Virus record (IMG/VR): IMGVR_UViG_3300048117_000320
Location: 1 to 25,654 of that record
Length of the DNA stretch: 25,654 bases
From: a virus
Direction: 5' to 3' (one strand)
Below the pieces are notes generated by a model. That model had not been told where the DNA came from. It saw only the letters and a program-made list of their open reading frames with translations, and made no database searches. Below are positions 21,504 through 25,654 of this stretch, one piece after another (positions within the stretch are counted from its first letter, which is position 1; each line of letters starts with the position of its first letter). A program made the translations under genes and the position numbers.

Positions 21504-23315
21504 TTAGTCGTTTAATATGTCTTTGAGTTTATTCTCTACTTCATAAATATTCTGTTGTGCCTTATTAACATCAAAAAGATCATCAAAATCTTGTGATTCA
21601 TCACCTAACATACTTAATATTTTAGATTTATTTGATTTTCCTGTCCCTTCACTAAGAGGTTCTTCACCTCCTATGTCTCCTGCTGGTGGGGGTGGTGCAC
21701 CTCCCATTTCATCTCCTTCAACAGGTGAGGAAGTGTCCATAGATTGTCTCTCCTCCTCAGGTATACCATACTTCTTATCAACTTCATCAAACACGCCCGT
21801 TCTTTTTATAATGTTAGGTGTAGCCCCTAATTCACCACCAAGTGCACGTTCGAGTCTTTGTTGTTGTAAATCAAGAACCACATCGTTATCACTCATACCT
21901 AAGATGTTTTTCTTAGCCCATGTATGTGAAACAGGTTGTATACCTATCTGTGATTGATCTGATGTTGCATCTTTATAAAGTGTTATCTTTTCTTTCCATT
22001 GTTCTACTTTTAATAAATCAGATTGTGCGGATGGATTAGTAAGGGATAATGTAAAATTATCCAACTCGTCCTCTAAACCTAATAAGTAAAGATGAACTAA
22101 TGCAATTTTGTTTAGTTCTTGGATTAAGGATTTTTGAATTCTATTAATAGTTCTTGCAAAACGTATGTCCATTAGTGCCAATGTCTTACCGTCACCAACG
22201 ATTTCCTCAAATCCTAAGAATGCTTTGGGTATTCTAAGAGCGGCTAACATCTTCTTTTGAATGTACTCAATATCTGCAATCTCACCTAAGTTCTGTGCTC
22301 CTGGTAATGTTTCAATTGGTGAAGTTTGACCCGGATCTCTAACAGGAATAAAGTAATCTTGGTCTACAGCCATTTGGTTGTATCTCATGTCTACTTGTCC
22401 ATTTTGTGGGTCAACAACCTGATCTCTTTTGAATTTGTTTGCCACACGTTGTACATAAGATTCAATGTCTTTATCATCCATGTTACCCACGAATACTTTA
22501 AATACTCTTCTTTCGGGTGCTCTTGATGTTCTGTATATTAACATTGCATCTTCTGCAAGTAGTAATTGTTTCCATATACGTCTTACCTTATCTAACATTG
22601 ACGTACCATAAGGTAATTTTCTATCGTCCCCTAATAATCTAAAGTGTGCGACTTCCCATGCTTGGAACTCCATGTCTTTATTTTTCCACGCGAATCTCAG
22701 TTCTCTACTTGGCATTGTAACATTTGACGATGGTTCCGCTTTATGTACGTTGGACGCTGCACCTTCATGTCGTTCTATTTCTATGTTAGGTAATTGTTGA
22801 CACCCAACTACACCTCTTTCAGGATCTATTTTTAAATAAACGAAGTTATCACCGTACTTACCTAAACCTCTACACCACATTTGTAGGTTAGTGTTTACGT
22901 CTAATATATTCTCAAAAAGATCTGTGAGTATGTTTTTTACCCTTTTTGACTCTGAATAAATTGTAAGTATATCCCCCTTTTCTGAAAGGGTTGTTGATTC
23001 TTCAGAATATATATCTAAAGCCGCAGAAATTTCCGGTGTAAATTCCATAGACTCATAATCATAATACGCTGCTAATCTATTTGGTTCATAATAAACCGAT
23101 TGATTATATAATGATTGATCTAATTTAGACCACTTATCTGCAATATATTGAGATTGTTGTTGTTGGAGAAGTTCCTTTTCATAATCTTCTCTACTATCTG
23201 TTTTTAACAGTTGGTCTCTATCAAATTTATATTGTGGGGGTTTCGAAGGTTGGTCTGCGGTAAAACCGAAAACCTTTGTTAACCTTTGATACACTGTCAT
23301 ATTTTGTTTTGCCAT
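21504..23315 (-). CDS. 20: Portal protein (gp20-like)
   Basis: A 603-residue portal protein; T4 gp20 is 524. Twelve copies form the head vertex ring through which DNA enters and leaves. Characteristic gp20 segments include YYDYESMEFTPEISAALDIY, PYGTSMLDKVRRIWKQLLLA, EDAMLIYRTSRAPERRVFKV, then ETLPGAQNLGEIADIEYIQK and LRIPKAFLGFEE. The C-terminal 100 residues are Gly/Pro/Glu-rich (GGAPPPPAGDIGGEE) and probably extend the wing or crown. PLSE|GTGKSNKSK near the end is a possible prohead-protease site. It lies 60 bases after the terminase gene with no tail sheath or tube gene between. Confidence 0.95.
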   Translation of the reverse strand: MAKQNMTVYQRLTKVFGFTADQPSKPPQYKFDRDQLLKTDSREDYEKELLQQQQSQYIADKWSKLDQSLYNQSVYYEPNRLAAYYDYESMEFTPEISAALDIYSEESTTLSEKGDILTIYSESKRVKNILTDLFENILDVNTNLQMWCRGLGKYGDNFVYLKIDPERGVVGCQQLPNIEIERHEGAASNVHKAEPSSNVTMPSRELRFAWKNKDMEFQAWEVAHFRLLGDDRKLPYGTSMLDKVRRIWKQLLLAEDAMLIYRTSRAPERRVFKVFVGNMDDKDIESYVQRVANKFKRDQVVDPQNGQVDMRYNQMAVDQDYFIPVRDPGQTSPIETLPGAQNLGEIADIEYIQKKMLAALRIPKAFLGFEEIVGDGKTLALMDIRFARTINRIQKSLIQELNKIALVHLYLLGLEDELDNFTLSLTNPSAQSDLLKVEQWKEKITLYKDATSDQSQIGIQPVSHTWAKKNILGMSDNDVVLDLQQQRLERALGGELGATPNIIKRTGVFDEVDKKYGIPEEERQSMDTSSPVEGDEMGGAPPPPAGDIGGEEPLSEGTGKSNKSKILSMLGDESQDFDDLFDVNKAQQNIYEVENKLKDILND

Positions 23316-23333
23316 ATTAATAAATATTAGTCT

Positions 23334-23344
23334 TTATAATATAC
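23334..23344 (-). promoter_or_regulatory. Candidate promoter element GTATATTATAA before the portal gene
   Basis: The minus strand reads GTATATTATAAAGAC and then, two bases before the ATG, TATTTATTA. The 11-base element is identical to that before dCMP deaminase. The 60-base gap between the terminase and portal genes has no clear terminator. Promoter function is inferred from repetition and position. Confidence 0.35.
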
Positions 23345-23375
23345 GAAATTTTTTTCACTTTTTAAACCTGTTTAA

Positions 23376-25151
23376 TTATCTATAACCTCTTTTACTAAAT
23401 AACCAACTATGTTCCATGTATTGGTCCTTACTGATATTTTGATTAGATGGGTTATATGGTTGTCCGTCAGTAGTCATAGATCCGACAGCATCGAACGCGG
23501 TTCCATGAGAATAGAAAGATTTTTTTGTTTCATAAGTCCTTTCTGAGAGTAACCATGAGTCTAACATTGCTTTGTTTGCGCTATCGTTTCTCTTTAGTTG
23601 AGTGAAACATATATCACCCACGTACATTGCAATGGCCATCGCCATGATTGCATCATCATGTGCCCCCTTCATGTGGTTAGGTCTACCGTTTATATAAACA
23701 AACGTGTTTAATTCATTTAATAATCGAGATGACTTAACTATAAATCCATGTCTAAGTTTTTCTTCAAAAGACGCAACTATTTGTGTTCGTTTGTTATTAA
23801 AATTAATACCAGGTATTTTTTCCTGTGCCTTCTTATTGTATTGCCAAATATTATTTGAGTTCACCCCGTCAATATATTGGTCCTTATAACCCATTTCCTG
23901 TAGTTTACGTGATGTTGCAATACCCATACCCCCCGTTATGTCTGTAGCGACAAACGCCTTATAAAGTGTACCCCATTTATAAACTATCGATGCCAAATCA
24001 TCTGGTGGAATCTTACCCACATATTCCGCAACCTGTTCGTTTTCATCAAAATCAATCACACATATTGATGACGAGTCAGCACTATCTCCACGAGATACGT
24101 CAACACCCATTATATATCTATGACCCTCAACAGGTTCCTTCCATAACCAAAAAGTACCCTGCATGTATTTTTCCATTGGATCCTTTATCATGGTTTTTCT
24201 TATCCTGTCTTGTATTGTATTTGGGATAACACCATCACCAGAACCGAGGAAGTCGCACTCCAATTCTTGTGCGATTTTTCTTTTGTCATACTTGAATTTT
24301 TTTGCCATATTCTCAAACCAATGAGAGTACGGTTTGTATCCTTTCTCGAGTAATTCTTCATATCCTTCCCAACCCTGTTCTAAAATTATTTCATCATCAT
24401 TATATTGTTCTCTATTCAACATATAATGTATGATATCGTCTACTTTAATCCATTTTAAGTCACTGGCATATCTTGGATCTTTAAACCATCTTAAATCGGT
24501 TATTTTAAAATCATTCATACCTCGTAACGCCTGATCATATACCCCATAATAAATTGGGTCATGTCCGTTAGGTGTGGATATAAGTATTACTTTACCACCC
24601 GTAGATAAGGAGGCCATACAAGCCGCCCAAAAATCTTCTCCCGCTTCAATATATGCAGCCTCATCAAAAACCAATACTGTTGGTGTATAACCACGAAGTG
24701 CATCGGCAGATGTCGCAACCGCCTTAACCTCACATCCGTTATTCATACGATACCTACTTTCAGAATTTTTATCAGGTGAAAACCCAACGTTAATCCATTC
24801 TGGCCATTGATCTAAAAAACCTCTAACTTTATTAGCCATTTCTATCGCAGTATCTCTCTTGTTAGCGATAATAAGTATTCTTTCTGGGTTTTCGGGTTTT
24901 GCGGTTTGTATACGTTTAGATAACCAAGCTGCGGTTACAGTAGATACACCCGCCTGTCTATACTTACGAGTTATATTTTCATTATAGTTGTCGTAGTCTT
25001 TAATTAATTCAACTTGGTCTGGAAATAACTCTAATGGTACATATTTCTTTTGTGTATTATCATACGTGGTTAAATATGTTTTAAGTGCATACGGAGTATC
25101 TTTCATGATCTTCGCGTATTCCTTTAACTGTATGAGTTTATGTTTATCCAT
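23376..25151 (-). CDS. 17: Terminase large subunit (gp17-like)
   Basis: A 591-residue packaging motor protein with an ATPase followed by a nuclease domain. The Walker A-like loop is KYRQAGVST (residues 63-71), lacking the usual GK(S/T) lysine but having one at the start of the loop, as in lambda-type terminases. Walker B is VLVFDEAAY (159-167), with Asp163 and catalytic Glu164. The coupling motif is ISTPNG (191-196). The RNase H-like nuclease has YIMGVDVSRGDSADSSS (346-362) with Asp351, FVATDITGG with Asp403, and GAHDDAIMAMAIAMYV (497-512) with Asp499/500. It cuts concatemeric DNA and drives it into the prohead through gp20. A terminator ends just 13 bases before its start. Confidence 0.95.
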   Translation of the reverse strand: MDKHKLIQLKEYAKIMKDTPYALKTYLTTYDNTQKKYVPLELFPDQVELIKDYDNYNENITRKYRQAGVSTVTAAWLSKRIQTAKPENPERILIIANKRDTAIEMANKVRGFLDQWPEWINVGFSPDKNSESRYRMNNGCEVKAVATSADALRGYTPTVLVFDEAAYIEAGEDFWAACMASLSTGGKVILISTPNGHDPIYYGVYDQALRGMNDFKITDLRWFKDPRYASDLKWIKVDDIIHYMLNREQYNDDEIILEQGWEGYEELLEKGYKPYSHWFENMAKKFKYDKRKIAQELECDFLGSGDGVIPNTIQDRIRKTMIKDPMEKYMQGTFWLWKEPVEGHRYIMGVDVSRGDSADSSSICVIDFDENEQVAEYVGKIPPDDLASIVYKWGTLYKAFVATDITGGMGIATSRKLQEMGYKDQYIDGVNSNNIWQYNKKAQEKIPGINFNNKRTQIVASFEEKLRHGFIVKSSRLLNELNTFVYINGRPNHMKGAHDDAIMAMAIAMYVGDICFTQLKRNDSANKAMLDSWLLSERTYETKKSFYSHGTAFDAVGSMTTDGQPYNPSNQNISKDQYMEHSWLFSKRGYR

Positions 25152-25154
25152 ATC

Positions 25155-25165
25155 CTATAAATACA
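25155..25165. promoter_or_regulatory. CTATAAATACA element before the terminase gene
   Basis: Identical to the 11 bases at 19947-19957. It lies between the upstream terminator and the terminase ATG. On the minus strand it reads TGTATTTATAG, ending three bases before the ATG; on the plus strand it contains the T4 late core TATAAATA. Direction and function are uncertain. Confidence 0.35.
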
Positions 25166-25190
25166 AAAAAAGTGGTCTATTGACCACTTT
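25165..25190 (-). terminator. Rho-independent terminator between the hypothetical gene and terminase
   Basis: Arms AAAGTGGTC (25169-25177) and GACCACTTT (25182-25190) form a perfect nine-base-pair stem with a four-base loop. On the minus strand they are followed by a U run (A run at 25165-25168). It ends the transcript of the gene at 25208-25639. The terminase ATG follows 13 bases later. Confidence 0.88.
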
Positions 25191-25207
25191 CTTATAATCC
25201 GTGTTAT

Positions 25208-25639
25208 TTAATTGTCGTCTTCAGGAGAAAATGTAATTCCTAATGACCCTAAGAATCCTCCGAGACCATCGTCATCGTCATCTTCTTTTTCTCTATTATA
25301 TTGGTCCTCTTCGTAATCTTCATTTTGTAAATCTTGTATGATTTGGTCCACCATATTACTTAAAATACTTTTACCCATTGCAGATCCTCTCATTATTTCT
25401 TTAGCCACTCTGAAAAATTCTTCAGCGTCTAATTGAGAAAATCTTGAGAAAAGATAATTTTGGATGTGTGTCATATCTTCTTGATTTAACCTATCAGGAT
25501 ATGAAGATCTAAATTTTTCCCAAATAATCGGTCCTAATCTTAAATCCCAAATTTCTGAAGGTAAAGTGTCAGTTTTATTCATCACCATTTCTGCAGATCT
25601 TGGATCGTCGGGTAAACCTTGTGTACCCATAATTTCCAT
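25208..25639 (-). CDS. Hypothetical protein upstream of terminase, possibly 5'-extended beyond the window
   Basis: A 143-residue protein: a polar N-terminus, then LPSEIWDLRLGPIIWEKFRS and helices through LFSRFSQLDAEEFFRVAKEI, ending in an Asp/Glu-rich tail (EKEDDDDDGLGG) and a short hydrophobic end. I do not recognise it. Its place just before gene 17 is where T4 has the small terminase gp16 (164 residues), but no helix-turn-helix or other gp16 hallmark is visible. The frame is open to the window edge. AAAGGAG lies only two bases before the first ATG and 11 bases before ATG codon 4, so the start is uncertain. It has its own terminator. Confidence 0.65.
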   Translation of the reverse strand: MEIMGTQGLPDDPRSAEMVMNKTDTLPSEIWDLRLGPIIWEKFRSSYPDRLNQEDMTHIQNYLFSRFSQLDAEEFFRVAKEIMRGSAMGKSILSNMVDQIIQDLQNEDYEEDQYNREKEDDDDDGLGGFLGSLGITFSPEDDN

Positions 25640-25654
25640 TACTCCTTTAATTAC

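Noticed and set aside
25208-25639. Calling this gene the small terminase subunit
   Set aside because: Position before gene 17 fits, but no helix-turn-helix or other gp16 feature is visible, so it stays hypothetical.
1-25654. Signs of lysogeny, integrase, transposon, or a dedicated defence island
   Set aside because: No recombinase, repressor, attachment-site repeat or defence-gene motif was seen; the content is a lytic T4-like structural and late-gene region.

Overview
This 25.7-kb, AT-rich, densely coded window is part of the genome of a T4-like (contractile-tail) bacteriophage. On the minus strand are recognisable homologues of T4 genes 17 (large terminase), 20 (portal), 21 (prohead protease), 22 (scaffold) and 23 (major capsid). 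On the plus strand are a gp55-like late sigma factor and a gp5-like baseplate-hub OB-fold protein. A Bacteroidetes (flavobacterial-type) host is likely. Almost no start codon has a Shine-Dalgarno sequence, and the phage carries its own ribosomal protein bS21 that looks like the Bacteroidetes version. Both points are inference; no host gene is present to confirm them.

Plus strand, about 1-15.6 kb. The first part (1-7.2 kb) holds a small hypothetical gene, a GT-B glycosyltransferase, a small protein, a degenerate HD-domain protein, a dUTPase, a PhoH-type ATPase, a degenerate HAD-fold protein, a small protein, a second GT-B glycosyltransferase, a GT-A glycosyltransferase and the late sigma factor. 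The middle (7.2-12.6 kb) is a baseplate/tail module: a small coiled-coil protein, a 631-residue protein with amphipathic helices, a 66-residue protein, the gp5-like hub and a 457-residue structural protein. The last part (12.6-15.6 kb) has two basic, Cys-containing proteins, a protein with a Gly-rich hydrophobic centre, an acidic protein and a small cupin-like protein. Three of these carry LxE|A or LxE|G sequences like the sites cut by T4-type prohead proteases.

Minus strand, 25.6-15.6 kb, read right to left. The order is a hypothetical gene, terminase, portal, a coiled-coil probable core protein, a hypothetical gene, prohead protease, acidic scaffold, major capsid and dCMP deaminase. It follows T4 order except that the sheath and tube genes (18 and 19) are not between 17 and 20. 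Three rho-independent terminators divide this strand. The bS21 gene is the only plus-strand gene in this half. The two gene blocks converge at 15.6 kb, where the deaminase and cupin-like genes overlap tail to tail by 44 bases.

Working together, the minus-strand genes build and fill the prohead, and the gp55-like factor probably directs late transcription of them. dUTPase and dCMP deaminase both supply dUMP for dTTP synthesis. The glycosyltransferases may modify virion proteins or DNA. The cluster at 12.6-15.3 kb may encode head-internal proteins processed by the gp21-like protease. No tRNA, CRISPR array, insertion sequence or integrase was seen, and no gene-free stretch exceeds 105 bases.
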